Below are positions 1 to 8,810 of a DNA stretch of 40,548 bases, piece by piece (within the stretch, counting starts at the first letter, position 1; each line of letters begins with the position of its first letter). Made by a program: the position numbers and the translations under genes. The DNA comes from Holospora obtusa F1 (GTDB taxonomy: Bacteria; Pseudomonadota; Alphaproteobacteria; Holosporales; Holosporaceae). The notes below the pieces were generated by a model, which was given only the letters and a program-made list of their open reading frames with translations, was not told the DNA's origin and made no database searches. The DNA lies in NCBI RefSeq assembly GCF_000469665.2, contig NZ_AWTR02000043.1, positions 1 to 40,548 of the forward strand, in the 5' to 3' direction.

Positions 1-822
1 ATCCACACCCGCTTTACCCTTTGGAGCTAAAGAGCGTATGGAAAAAAGGTTTGAGGACGTTGTATCATAGCCTGTGGCAATGGCGCGGTTCTGCCTTGAG
101 TTTAGCAAAAAAAATCTCGATCAAGTGACGGGATTTATAAAGATTATTTATCATAATTTGATGACTAAAAATGGTTTTTTAGGTGGAATCACGGCCTCAC
201 GCCCCTTTTCTTTAAGTTTTCTTCGCTCCCTTTTCATCGGAATCGTATTCTTTTATCCGCAAGCAGCGCATCAGCCTTCACAAGGCGATCCATCAACGAC
301 ATCACCCCCCTTCCAAATATGGTCCTGACCTTTGTGTAAGGTGAAAAATAACCGGAGTTTCCATGGGCATCACACGATGCATGAATTTTGGTACCCTCAG
401 CAAAGCATCTAATAGACTTGATTATATTCTTTTTTTTAGATCCTGCGCTGCGTTGATGAGGCCGCACAATCATTGTATCAATCATCGCGCACTCATGATC
501 ATCGTCCTGCGACAAGATTTCAAAGATCTTTTTTTATACGCTCTTTTGGCTCCAAAGGGCAAAGCATGTCTGGATAGCTTTAAAATCATCAAACTTTTCT
601 GGAAAATCACATCAAGAAATTCCTTCACGGGTACGGTATAAAATAGCCTAAACAAACAAGCGATTGTTCTTGGCTGTCAGATCTCCTAGTTTTCCAGGTA
701 AACTATCCTCTTTTATCCGATCTCACTGATCATCTCTCAACGTATAATGTATTATTTAATACACATTTTCCTTGAATTCTCAAAAAATATCGAAAAAAGT
801 CAACTTAAGTAAGAGCGGCCCC
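1..822 (-). mobile_element. Decayed IS5-family (IS427-type) element, copy A, cut by window start
   Basis: The minus strand carries broken pieces of an IS5/IS427-type DDE transposase: a block reading VRPHQRSAGSKKK, then TKIHASCDAHGN, then REAVIPPK, then a C-terminal FFAKLKA-like stretch. Stops and frameshifts separate the pieces, so it cannot be functional. The right terminus (CTTAAGTAAGAGCGGCCCC, ending at 822) is the inverted complement, with a few mismatches, of the left terminus of copy C at 18989, and is followed by TA, the likely target duplication. Two related copies lie at 14163-14811 and 18989-19811. The first ~55 bases match an internal transposase segment in the opposite orientation to the rest, so this copy is also rearranged. 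Confidence 0.85.
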
Positions 823-828
823 TACTAT

Positions 829-872
829 TTCTTACTTTTTTTAAATTTTCTCATTCAACCTGAATCACTATA
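829..872 (-). repeat. Short dispersed repeat, TATAGTGATTCAGGTTGAAT end
   Basis: Read on the minus strand this begins TATAGTGATTCAGGTTGAAT. About 44 bases resemble a stretch at 36168-36213, and the first 20 resemble 13740-13760. TATAG ends are typical of IS630/mariner-type elements and their non-autonomous derivatives. No coding content; probably a terminal fragment. Confidence 0.5.
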
Positions 873-985
873 ATGTGTTCATTTTTTTGCCCTTAGATAC
901 GGCTGCTAATACGTTTTTACTCTGTGTCGTGGTTCTGATGTGAATTTTTTAATTTTTTATTCACAGAGCTAATCTTCATGTATTT

Positions 986-2140
986 TTAAAGAAATTTATG
1001 GTAACGACGCGTAAGGCATAAAATAATACTTATTGTCCAGCATGCACTAATTAAAGATGATCCACCATAGCTTAAAAACGGCAAAGTAATGCCCTTTGTT
1101 GGGGCCAAATGCAAAACACATGCAATATTCAAATAAACTTGGTACATAAAATATATGGATAATCCGGAAATTAATAAAATTTGCTCTAGATGCAGCGCGC
1201 GATACGCGGCATTAAGGCTTCGAAAAATAATCACTCCGTATAGTGTAAAAATTCCAAGACATGCAATCAATCCAAATTCTTCTCCTGCGACTGCAAAAAT
1301 AAAATCTGCATGACCATCTGGAAGATGATCTAAAACGACTCCAGACCCAGGTCCTTTTCCCAACAATCCTCCAGAGGCAAAACTTTTTAAGGACTGTAAA
1401 ATTTGGTATTGTTTTCCAAAGGGATCAGAAGATTCATAGCCTAAAAACATTCTCAAGCGTAAAGCAGCGTGAGGAAAGCAAAGCATAATAGGAATCAAGG
1501 AAAATATTCCCGATGCAACCATACCAACCACCCACACCCATCCCAATCCGGCAATAAAACTTTGGGTTAACGCGCTCATCAATAGCAAAAATACTGTTCC
1601 TAAGTCTGGTTGTAAGAGTAACGGACAAGCAACAATAATAAATAAAAGTAATACTTTTAAAAATCTTAAATTTTTATGAGATTGTGAGTATTCTGATAAA
1701 AAATAGGCACATCCCATGCAAAATGCTGGCTTAATAAATTCAGACGGCTGAACAGATACACCTAAAATATTTAACCAACGCTTTGCCCCTTTAACATGTA
1801 CTCCAAATAAGACTACCGCCCATAAACCAGACCATGCCAAAGTTCCAACAATATATACAGTAGGCTTTAGGTATTCTTTTGGTAAAAAACTTCCAAAAAA
1901 TAAAAGAATTACACCAAGAAGCACAAAAATCAAGTGCCTCTTTAATAAAACGAACGTTGTCCAACCATGTTGTGCTGCAATTGAAGGGCTGGCGGCTAAA
2001 ATCAGCCAAGATCCCAGTACAATCAGCATAATAGCACAAATCAAAATCCATCGATCAATAGCATTCCACCAAAATACCCATAAATTTTCTGGTTGCTGAG
2101 CTTCTTGTTTTGATGATTTTTGCCGAAAAGGAAAGTTCAT
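986..2140 (-). CDS. ftsW: FtsW, septal peptidoglycan glycosyltransferase (SEDS family)
   Basis: A 384-residue polytopic inner-membrane protein of the FtsW/RodA/SpoVE (SEDS) family, which polymerises lipid II at the division septum together with a class B PBP. About ten hydrophobic segments are visible. Family signatures are present: KGAKRWLNI with QPSEFIKPAF near residues 117-140, HADFIFAVAGEEFGL in the second half, and the C-terminal PFLSYGGSS. The length is normal for FtsW. The start has an AGGT ribosome-binding site a few bases upstream. It follows murD by only 23 bases, so the two are surely co-transcribed. In most alphaproteobacteria murG, murC and murB follow; here a decayed IS follows instead. 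RodA is the alternative, but the murD linkage favours FtsW. Confidence 0.93.
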   Translation of the reverse strand: MNFPFRQKSSKQEAQQPENLWVFWWNAIDRWILICAIMLIVLGSWLILAASPSIAAQHGWTTFVLLKRHLIFVLLGVILLFFGSFLPKEYLKPTVYIVGTLAWSGLWAVVLFGVHVKGAKRWLNILGVSVQPSEFIKPAFCMGCAYFLSEYSQSHKNLRFLKVLLLFIIVACPLLLQPDLGTVFLLLMSALTQSFIAGLGWVWVVGMVASGIFSLIPIMLCFPHAALRLRMFLGYESSDPFGKQYQILQSLKSFASGGLLGKGPGSGVVLDHLPDGHADFIFAVAGEEFGLIACLGIFTLYGVIIFRSLNAAYRALHLEQILLISGLSIYFMYQVYLNIACVLHLAPTKGITLPFLSYGGSSLISACWTISIILCLTRRYHKFL

Positions 2141-2163
2141 TTTTACCTATCCAAAGTCTGATT

Positions 2164-3531
2164 TTAAGGGGACGATTCCCAAGAGTTTTTCTGAAAAAAT
2201 TGATGAATATCGGATTGAAATGCTTTACCACGTTGTACAAAATTTAAAAATTGATCAAAGCTAGGACATCCTGGAGAGCAAAGAACGACAGCTTCTTTAT
2301 AACATAAAGCCTCAGAACACGCTTGATGCGTTGCATCCTTCATTGTCACGAAATTTTGGCAAGAAACTTCATTTTTTTCTAAAAATTCTTGAAATCGATC
2401 AGCAGACTCTCCGTATAAAAAAGCTCGAGTAATTTTTGAAAGTACAGGTAAAAGTATCGACAAATTATCTCTTTGTTTTGCGCCACCAGCAATCCAAAAT
2501 ATAGGACAATCCCAGCGCATAAGCGCTTGAAGACAGGCTTCTGGTGTCGTCGCTTTGCTATCATCCACACAATAAATTCCACGATGAATCATAAAACAGT
2601 GTTGTCGATGAGGTAGATCTTGAAAACTTTTTACATTGTGTACAAAATTTTTTACTTCACCGCACACATGATACACCATTCCGTACGTCATAGCTAAATT
2701 TTGTTGAAAAGCTGGGAAAGAAAATCTCTGTTCATTAGGAAACTTTTCAAAAATTTTTCCCCACCAAATACCTTTGAAATTATAATAAATACAGGAAGGA
2801 TCTTCTCTTTTTGTTTTTTCATCCAAAAAAGAAAGATAATTTAAGTTTTTCTCTTTCCATTTATTGGCTATCTCTTTCGTATGCACTTCTGAAATATCTA
2901 ATAAGGCATAACGACTATGAGATAAAATTCTGCATTTTGCCGAACCATACGCATGCATTGTTCCGTGATATTCAAGATGGTGCGCATTTAAATTTAAAAG
3001 ACCTCCAGCTTCTATTCTCCAATCATGGTGAGCGCAAAGCTCTAACTGATAAGAAGAGAATTCTAAGATGTACCACAAATTTTTTCGATCATGATCTACA
3101 ACAGAAAAAATAGGAACACCAATGTTTCCTGCTAAGCGACATTCAACACCTTGTTTATGTAAAGCGTGCGCAATAAGACTGCATGTCGTAGATTTTCCAT
3201 TGGTTCCCGTTATTCCCAAAACTTTAGCAGTGGGAAACAGTATCAAAAATAATCCCAAATCACACGTAATCACCGTATTTTCTGAAGGACATTGACTGAA
3301 AAACGGTTCTAATCGCACTAAAGAAATTCCAGGTGAAACAACAACGTAAAGAAAGCTTTGGGGATTGGGCGATGCTATAATAGGAAAACCGAGATCTAAA
3401 GCTTTTTTGCGTACGACTGGGCAATCATCCCAACCCGTCACTTTAATTCCTTGTTTTTGAAAAAAAATTGCAGTGGCCATACCGGAATTTCCAAGGCCTA
3501 ATACAAATATTTCAAAACGTTTTTCAGTCAT
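2164..3531 (-). CDS. murD: MurD, UDP-N-acetylmuramoylalanine--D-glutamate ligase
   Basis: Cytoplasmic ATP-dependent ligase that adds D-glutamate to UDP-MurNAc-L-Ala in peptidoglycan precursor synthesis. The N-terminus has a Rossmann-like VLGLGNSGMA motif, the central domain has the Mur-ligase P-loop ITGTNGKST (about residues 107-115), and a C-terminal ligase domain follows, containing DDSKATTPEA and FWIAGGAKQ, both typical of MurD. With the chosen start it is 455 residues, normal for the family. Two in-frame ATGs lie close together (3540 and 3531). I prefer 3531, which directly follows a GAGGAGA sequence, though the spacing is short; the alternative adds three residues (MRR). It is first in the murD-ftsW pair. 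Confidence 0.95.
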   Translation of the reverse strand: MTEKRFEIFVLGLGNSGMATAIFFQKQGIKVTGWDDCPVVRKKALDLGFPIIASPNPQSFLYVVVSPGISLVRLEPFFSQCPSENTVITCDLGLFLILFPTAKVLGITGTNGKSTTCSLIAHALHKQGVECRLAGNIGVPIFSVVDHDRKNLWYILEFSSYQLELCAHHDWRIEAGGLLNLNAHHLEYHGTMHAYGSAKCRILSHSRYALLDISEVHTKEIANKWKEKNLNYLSFLDEKTKREDPSCIYYNFKGIWWGKIFEKFPNEQRFSFPAFQQNLAMTYGMVYHVCGEVKNFVHNVKSFQDLPHRQHCFMIHRGIYCVDDSKATTPEACLQALMRWDCPIFWIAGGAKQRDNLSILLPVLSKITRAFLYGESADRFQEFLEKNEVSCQNFVTMKDATHQACSEALCYKEAVVLCSPGCPSFDQFLNFVQRGKAFQSDIHQFFQKNSWESSP

Positions 3532-3560
3532 TCTCCTCATTAAATTTATCGATATTTTTC

Positions 3561-3588
3561 ATTATACAAAAAAAATACTCTTTTCCAA
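3561..3588 (-). promoter_or_regulatory. Candidate sigma-70 promoter for murD-ftsW
   Basis: On the minus strand, TTGGAA (3588-3583) and TATAAT (3566-3561) are separated by 16 bases and lie about 30 bases upstream of the murD start. The -10 box is perfect and the -35 box is moderate. Confidence 0.55.
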
Positions 3589-4508
3589 ATAGATCCTTCA
3601 TAAAAAATAAAAAGCTGTTAGCTGTACAAAAAAATTGTGAATTTGTTAAAAATCATAACGCATTAAATTGGAAGTCACGGATAGATGTGAAAAATAATAA
3701 AGAAAATATTGCTATACTACGGTTTCTTTCGCTAAGATGGAGTGGGTAGTTTTTTTTAGGGTGTTGCAAAATTTACAAAATAAAATCTAGTGATTTGAAA
3801 CAAACACCAGATCTGTATAGTAAAAATTTAAAAATCAAAGTAGTAAATTTGGATCTAAATAAAATTCAAAGTCTTGACGGTGTAGCTAGTCAGTTTGATA
3901 CCCTTCCTTACACTTTTCATAGATGAAAATTTGAGAAGCATTTGATGCAGGGATAGGTTATCCGGGGTATTCAAGTAATAAGGATGAATATTTAAAATTT
4001 ATCCTTAAATATTTTTCGACCTTAAATTGTAAATTTGAAAAAGTATTTTTTTACAGTTTGTTTGTAGTAAATTAAGTTGCGGTTTATGTAAAGAAAAATT
4101 ATGAGTAAAGGCTCGGATCACATATATGAATTAATTTAAGAAAACAAGTATTATTGGGGGAAGTTACATTCTAAGGTCCCATATCTCAAAAACTCTCTCT
4201 TCAATTACCGAGTGTCGCACTTTGTTTTTATTCACAAACCTCAACTTAATTACACTACAGTCAGAAAATTCCAACTTTGATGGCATATATCAAGATTTGC
4301 TTCTATACTTCAATGTATGAATTTCCACTTAATTTATTATATAGAGCATAAGATATTAAAAATCTGAAAACACCTATAAAAGTATAAAAACCCAGTGACC
4401 AAACGTTATTTTAGTATACGCAAATGATCTTTTACTCCTAAGTTTTCTGATCAGCGTTTGTGTTTAAGAGTAATTTATTAAAAATCTGATTTTTTTGATC
4501 ACAACCAC
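3589..4508. other. Long intergenic region, mostly non-coding
   Basis: About 920 bases between murD and the groESL promoter contain no convincing gene. A short reading frame in 3468-3749 has no family resemblance and overlaps the murD start region. A degenerate stretch around 3840-3925 encodes an SDR-like scrap (LDLNKIQSLDGVASQFDTL) before a stop and could be a gene remnant, but I cannot name it. The MITE-like element at 4063-4259 lies inside this region. Confidence 0.6.
4063..4259. repeat. MITE-like element 1 with terminal inverted repeats
   Basis: The left end TGTAGTAAATTAAGTTGCGG and the right end, read on the minus strand as TGTAGTGTAATTAAGTTGAG, are near-matching inverted repeats about 197 bases apart. 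There is no coding content between them. The same terminal sequence brackets elements at 24540-24686 and 26210-26357. This suggests a non-autonomous miniature transposable element with IS630-like ends. Confidence 0.6.
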
Positions 4509-4537
4509 TTGCATTAAAAATTCGTATGTGTTAGGAT
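4509..4537 (+). promoter_or_regulatory. Promoter of groES-groEL
   Basis: TTGCAT (4509-4514) and TAGGAT (4532-4537) with an exact 17-base spacer, giving a predicted transcript start near 4544, just before the CIRCE operator at 4549. The accB candidate promoter at 6785 has the same -35 hexamer and spacing. Confidence 0.65.
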
Positions 4538-4548
4538 CAAACCTGTAG

Positions 4549-4575
4549 TTAGCACTCAAAGCCTATGACTGCTAA
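4549..4575 (+). promoter_or_regulatory. CIRCE operator (HrcA binding site)
   Basis: TTAGCACTC, nine bases, then GACTGCTAA: the CIRCE inverted repeat with a perfect left arm and one mismatch in the right arm (consensus GAGTGCTAA). It lies just downstream of the predicted transcript start and ahead of groES, the usual position for HrcA repression of groESL in alphaproteobacteria. hrcA itself is not in the window. Confidence 0.9.
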
Positions 4576-4611
4576 TTTTTCTATATCGATTCATCAAATA
4601 TGGAGGAACTC

Positions 4612-4902
4612 ATGACTAAATTTAAACCTTTGGGAGACCGTATCCTTGTAAAGCGCGTAGAGGCGGAAGAAAGAACTTCAGGAGGGATAGTTATTCCTGA
4701 TACTGCAAAAGAAAAGCCTATTGAAGGTACAGTAATTGCAGTAGGACCAGGAGCTAGAGATCCACAAGGAAATCTTATAGCTTTGGAAGTAAAACAAGGA
4801 GATCGCGTTCTGTTTGGAAAGTGGTCTGGTACGGAAGTAAAGTTGAGTGGGGAAGATTACATTGTGATGAAAGAATCCGATGTATTTGGTACTATAGCGT
4901 AA
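4612..4902 (+). CDS. groES: GroES, co-chaperonin (Hsp10)
   Basis: The 96-residue co-chaperonin that caps the GroEL cylinder during ATP-driven protein folding in the cytoplasm. It opens [20 protein letters not shown], contains [14 protein letters not shown] and ends DVFGTI, all family hallmarks; length is normal. I chose the ATG at 4612, preceded by GGAGGA, over the upstream in-frame ATG at 4600, which would put the ribosome-binding site inside the gene. groEL begins 13 bases after the stop; both are under the CIRCE-controlled promoter. Confidence 0.98.
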   Translation: MTKFKPLGDRILVKRVEAEERTSGGIVIPDTAKEKPIEGTVIAVGPGARDPQGNLIALEVKQGDRVLFGKWSGTEVKLSGEDYIVMKESDVFGTIA

Positions 4903-4915
4903 AAGGAGGAAACAT

Positions 4916-6580
4916 ATGTCAGTAAAACAGATTGCGTTTGGATCTAAAGTAGGGGAATCTTTGCTCAATGGAGTAATTAAACTTGCTAATTGCGTTCAGG
5001 TTACATTAGGGCCAAACGGACGTAATGTATTAATTGAGCAGTCTTTCGGAGACCCACGCGTAACAAAAGACGGAGTAACCGTAGCAAAACATGTAGAGCT
5101 AGAGGATCGTTATGAAAATCTGGCGGCACAATTGGTAAAAAGCGTTGCGTCAAAAACTGCAGATATGGTAGGAGATGGAACAACAACTGCCACTGTTCTG
5201 GCAAGAAGCATTTATAGCGAAGCTTTCAAAGGGACTTCTGCAGGAATGAACTCTATGGAACTACGAGCAGGTATTGACCACGCTGTTGAAATTGTTGTAG
5301 AAAAATTGAAAGAACTTTCTATACCGGTCAAAGGAGACTATCAGAAAATTTCACAAGTCGCAACTGTATCTGCAAATGGAGATACGGAAATTGGAGATAT
5401 GATCGCCCAAGCTATGGAAAAAGTTGGGTCTGATGGCGTTATTACTGTGGAAGAGGCAAAATCTTTTAAGACAGAACTCGATGTCGTTCCGGGTATGCAA
5501 TTTGATCGCGGATACATTTCTCCTTATTTTATTACGCGCCAAGATAAAGGAATTGCTGAGTTAGAGCGGAGTTACATTTTGTTGTACGACGGCAAAATTA
5601 GTAGCGCTCAATCTTTGCTTCCAGTGTTGGAAAAATGCGCAAAAGAATCTGCCAGTTTGTTGATTATTGCCGAAGACGTAGAGGGTGAGGCGTTAGCGAT
5701 GTTGGTAGTCAATAAACTAAGAGGTGTTCTTAAAGTTGCTGCTGTGAAATCTCCTGGATTTGGAGATCGCAGAAAAGCTATGTTGGGAGATATTGCAGTT
5801 CTTACAAATGGCTATGTTGTGAGCTCTGAAGTAGGTATGCGCCTGGAGGATGTTCGTATAGAAGATTTAGGACGAGCAGACACCATTGTGATCGAGAAAG
5901 ATAACACAACTGTCATCGTTAATGGACCAGCACGGTCTTCTGTTAAGGAGCGGTGTGATAAAATTCGCTCAGAGATTCAAGAAGCTACTTCAGATTATGA
6001 TAAAGAAAAGCTTCAAGAACGTTTAGCTAAGTTGTCTGGCGGAGTCGCAGTGATTCGTGTTGGAGGAGCCACAGAAGTTGAACTTAAGGAACGCAAAGAT
6101 AGAGTCGAAGACGCTATGCATGCGACAAAAGCTGCGGTTGAAGAAGGAATTATTCCCGGCGGAGGAACAGCTTTTTTACGTTGTGTAAAACCTTTGGAAG
6201 AAGTGATTAAAAGCGCAAAAGTTCAAGAACGTGGTCGAGACTTTATATGCGGAATTGATGCAGTAAGAAAGGCGCTTTCTTCTCCGTGTTATCAAATTGC
6301 TAGCAATGCTGGTAAAGAAGGTGGAGTCGTAGTAGCTGAGGTTCTGAAAGCTTCTGATGTGAACGTTGGGTACGACGCGCGTCATGATCAGTACGTGGAC
6401 ATGATCAAGTCGGGAATTATTGATCCGACGAAGGTTGCTCGAACAGCGCTTCAAAATGCAGGATCCGTTGCAGGTCTTTTGAATACGACAGAAGTGATTA
6501 TTGCTCAAGTCCCTGAGAAAGAAAAGCCGAATATGGGCGGTGGTATGGGCGGTGGTATGGGCGGTGGTATGGACTTCTAA
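4916..6580 (+). CDS. groEL: GroEL, chaperonin (Hsp60)
   Basis: A 554-residue ATPase that forms the double-ring folding chamber. Visible landmarks are [10 protein letters not shown] near residues 29-38, the nucleotide-binding [10 protein letters not shown] near 85-94, the signature [14 protein letters not shown] in the equatorial domain, and a C-terminal GGM tail ending MDF. The tail is encoded by near-perfect 12-base repeats (about 6534-6571). A strong AAGGAGGAA ribosome-binding site precedes the ATG. It is the second gene of the groESL operon. GroEL is usually extremely abundant in intracellular symbionts, but nothing in the sequence tests that here. Confidence 0.99.
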   Translation: MSVKQIAFGSKVGESLLNGVIKLANCVQVTLGPNGRNVLIEQSFGDPRVTKDGVTVAKHVELEDRYENLAAQLVKSVASKTADMVGDGTTTATVLARSIYSEAFKGTSAGMNSMELRAGIDHAVEIVVEKLKELSIPVKGDYQKISQVATVSANGDTEIGDMIAQAMEKVGSDGVITVEEAKSFKTELDVVPGMQFDRGYISPYFITRQDKGIAELERSYILLYDGKISSAQSLLPVLEKCAKESASLLIIAEDVEGEALAMLVVNKLRGVLKVAAVKSPGFGDRRKAMLGDIAVLTNGYVVSSEVGMRLEDVRIEDLGRADTIVIEKDNTTVIVNGPARSSVKERCDKIRSEIQEATSDYDKEKLQERLAKLSGGVAVIRVGGATEVELKERKDRVEDAMHATKAAVEEGIIPGGGTAFLRCVKPLEEVIKSAKVQERGRDFICGIDAVRKALSSPCYQIASNAGKEGGVVVAEVLKASDVNVGYDARHDQYVDMIKSGIIDPTKVARTALQNAGSVAGLLNTTEVIIAQVPEKEKPNMGGGMGGGMGGGMDF

Positions 6581-6625
6581 GAAGTCTTACTCTCTGTTCT
6601 TAATATTTTCTCGTAAAGTACTTTT

Positions 6626-6685
6626 GCTCCTTTCTGAAGTAGATCAATGTATATTTAAAATACTTGAAAAATGTCAGAAAGGAGC
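6626..6685 (+). terminator. Long-arm stem-loop after groEL, possible terminator
   Basis: GCTCCTTTCTGA (6626-6637) and TCAGAAAGGAGC (6674-6685) form a perfect 12-base stem with a 36-base AT-rich loop, 46 bases after the groEL stop. It is followed by a T-containing stretch rather than a clean T-run, so it may be a terminator, an RNA-stabilising hairpin or a relic of an inverted repeat. Confidence 0.5.
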
Positions 6686-6784
6686 TAATGTGTATTTTTT
6701 AAACTTATTTTTATTATTTAATAGATATTTTTAATTCATGTTTTAAGTTAATAAACATGGTTCTCTTTTCATTCAATATAACTC

Positions 6785-6813
6785 TTGCATTTTTTTTGTT
6801 TATTTATTACAAT
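6785..6813 (+). promoter_or_regulatory. Candidate promoter for accB
   Basis: TTGCAT (6785-6790) and TACAAT (6808-6813) with an exact 17-base spacer, about 30 bases upstream of the accB start. Confidence 0.6.
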
Positions 6814-6844
6814 TAAGCTTAATACGTGAGGGGAGAGCGATTGT

Positions 6845-7354
6845 ATGACGGTTTTATCAAATCAGGAAATGCGCTTTTTAGATGAAGTAACTTTGAATAC
6901 ATTAAAAAATTTGATAGAATTAATGGAGAAATCTTCTTTGAGTTCTATGCGTTTTGAGCAAGAATTTTCTGGAGTTCGTCATTTTGTTGAGCTTTCAAAA
7001 GAGTTTAAATTACATACTTCGGTTCAATCTGATCCTTGTGTTGAAAATTCTAATTCGGAATCTCTTAAACATCCTGCTTCCGTCTCTTTAGATCTGGAAA
7101 AAAAAGAAGATTTGCATTGGGTTACGTCCCCTTTGGTTGGGACAACTTATGTTGCCTTGAAGCCAGGTTCGGAACCTTTGGTTAAGATTGGTGATCATGT
7201 GGTAATTGGTGCACCTCTCTTGATTGTAGAAGCTATGAAGGTTATGAATTTGATTAAATCTCCAGTTTCTGGTTACGTAAGAGAAATTCGTTTTTCTGAC
7301 GGAAACCCTGTAGAATATGGTGAAGAGTTACTGGGAATTGACACAAAATCTTAG
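6845..7354 (+). CDS. accB: AccB, biotin carboxyl carrier protein of acetyl-CoA carboxylase
   Basis: A 169-residue carrier that shuttles carboxyl groups on biotin between biotin carboxylase (AccC) and the carboxyltransferase (AccAD), the first committed step of fatty acid synthesis. The C-terminal half is a biotinyl domain: VTSPLVGTTYVALKPG, then VEAMKVMNLIKSPVSG with the biotinylated lysine at about residue 132. The N-terminal half is an acidic, variable linker typical of BCCPs. The start has a GGGGAG sequence upstream. accC normally follows directly; here about 500 bases of non-coding DNA and then IS debris follow, so accC must be elsewhere or lost. Confidence 0.93.
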   Translation: MTVLSNQEMRFLDEVTLNTLKNLIELMEKSSLSSMRFEQEFSGVRHFVELSKEFKLHTSVQSDPCVENSNSESLKHPASVSLDLEKKEDLHWVTSPLVGTTYVALKPGSEPLVKIGDHVVIGAPLLIVEAMKVMNLIKSPVSGYVREIRFSDGNPVEYGEELLGIDTKS

Positions 7355-7856
7355 GAAGATGGAAACACTAGAATGATCAATCGATGGTGTAGGGCGTACT
7401 ATTATTTTTTTTTACATAATCCGTAACTAAGTGTAATGCAACATTTATCTTTAGATCTCTATATAAAGTGTTGTATTGTGTACAATTTTTATCGTTTAAA
7501 AGTATCATAAAATTTTTTAAATTAAAAGATAAGGTGATAAAAAAACGCTACGAATCCTAAAAGAGATGCTTATTTTTTATCAAATTTTGAAAATGTTCGC
7601 ATAAAATGCTTAATTTTGTTGAAAAAATATTCAATTAAGTGAAACTCTTTATAGAGACGTTTATCAGTGTAACATTTTACAATTTCGTTCAAGTAGAATC
7701 AGAAGAGTCAATTTTTGTTCACTGATGTGCTGAATAAAAGCAGAAACGTAATAAGCTATATCTAGCTGTTAAAATAAACTGAAATAGGTTCCCTAAAGTT
7801 TCAACACCAGCATAGATTTTTATGATAAACCTGCTTTTGCTTTTTCGAAAAACATT
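7355..7856. other. Intergenic region without recognisable content
   Basis: About 500 AT-rich bases between accB and the IS cluster. I see no gene, tRNA, strong hairpin or remnant of accC here. Confidence 0.6.
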
Positions 7857-7910
7857 TATAGTAATTTAGCTTGAAAACGGGACAAAGAGATGCTACTTTT
7901 AAGAGAAAAT
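7857..7910 (+). mobile_element. 5' end fragment of an IS630-type element (same type as 35313)
   Basis: TATAGTAATTTAGCTTGAAA followed by a purine-rich leader matches the first ~55 bases of the remnant at 35313-35950, up to the transposase start codon. The sequence then switches abruptly into a different transposase read on the other strand. Only the end of the element remains. Confidence 0.7.
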
Positions 7911-8562
7911 ATGATCCATGATAAAAACTTGTCCGGGTTTTAATTTTTTTATCAAAAACTGTGCTACCCAAGCTTCGAATAATTGTGTGTTACAAGAACC
8001 GTTAAAAACCATCGGAGTAATCACTGCTTTATTAGTAAACCCGCTACAATATGAGTTTTTTGTAATATTTACCGCTCTTTTTATCAACAAGTTTTGCACT
8101 TTTTTTGCCTCATCCTCTATCTTTTCAAATGATGAGCTCTATCCCGACTTCATTAATGTATACAATACTTTCAGATGATATATATTTTTAGCTTCTTTGT
8201 ATGTATTTCGTTTTTATTTATTTGATTTCCACATCGGTGAAAACTTTTTTATAGCTAAAAGCCCTGCGCGCCTTAACCCATACCGTTCCCCACTGAAACT
8301 CATGCCAAATTCACGGACAATATCTTCTGATTTGGTATCTGAATGATTGATATTGAATAAAAGACTCTTTTTTTATAGTTTGCTTTGCACCCACACGTAT
8401 CTTTGGGCGGCAACGTCCTTTGCTTTTATAACGAAAATGCCATCTATTGATTGTCATTTTATTTATTCCAAAAACTCTAGATGCTTCTTTTTGACTGTTA
8501 CCTGCTTTGATAAAATTCATGACCTTTTCTCTTAAATCTATACAATATGGGCGCGTTGACAT
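7911..8562 (-). pseudogene. IS630-family transposase, frameshifted and truncated
   Basis: On the minus strand the N-terminal piece (8562 downwards) is a helix-turn-helix module, TRPYCIDLREKVMNFIKAGN then SQKEASRVFGINKMTINRW. After frameshifts come EDIVREFGMSFSGERYGLRR and then VITPMVFNGSCNTQLFEAW followed by KPGQVFIMDH, the block leading to the second catalytic Asp of IS630 enzymes. The reading breaks off at MDH, where the 54-base fragment of another element abuts, so the LPPYSPDLNPIE block is missing. An AGGTAGG ribosome-binding site survives before the ATG at 8562. It belongs to a different IS630 subtype from the 35313 copy. Confidence 0.8.
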
Positions 8563-8599
8563 TACCTACCTTTTTAGACAAAATACACCGTATTTTGCA

Positions 8600-8810
8600 C
8601 TATAACTTAACTTTTTTTCTATATGTCAATTGTGGACGTAAAGGGCAGGAACGCTACAAATGTAGATCCTGTGGTTGTCAATTTACAGACACCCCCCAAA
8701 GCGTGTCTTTCTCACCGAAACAACTTGAAATCGACATTGCTGCGTTTCCATGTTGGACATATCTAAACTTTTTACAGTCAGTGAAATTGTAGTCTTCAAG
8801 TGAATCAAGC
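8600..8810 (+). pseudogene. IS1-like (InsA-type) zinc-ribbon transposase fragment
   Basis: The plus strand encodes NGRKGQERYKCRSCGCQFTD-like sequence (here CGRKGQERYKCRSCGCQFTD), the zinc-ribbon region of IS1-type InsA proteins. After a frameshift comes ISKLFTVSEIVVFK, then a TGA where Trp is expected, then IKQ: the helix-turn-helix that follows. The N-terminal CPxC part is replaced by the IS630-type end around 8600-8620, and the 3' part is cut off by the next IS5-type element. Confidence 0.65.

Noticed and set aside
939-965. Terminator after ftsW
   Set aside because: TGTGAAT/ATTCACA gives only a 7-base AT-rich stem around a 13-base loop, with no proper T-run in the ftsW direction.
3840-3925. 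Short-chain dehydrogenase remnant
   Set aside because: A scrap of about 20 residues has a suggestive look but no glycine-rich or catalytic motif; too little to annotate.
5001-6508. Minus-strand open frames inside groEL
   Set aside because: They are antisense shadows of a strongly conserved gene, with no ribosome-binding sites or family motifs.
6534-6575. Tandem 12-base repeats at the groEL 3' end
   Set aside because: They encode the ordinary GGM tail of GroEL and are not a separate repeat element.
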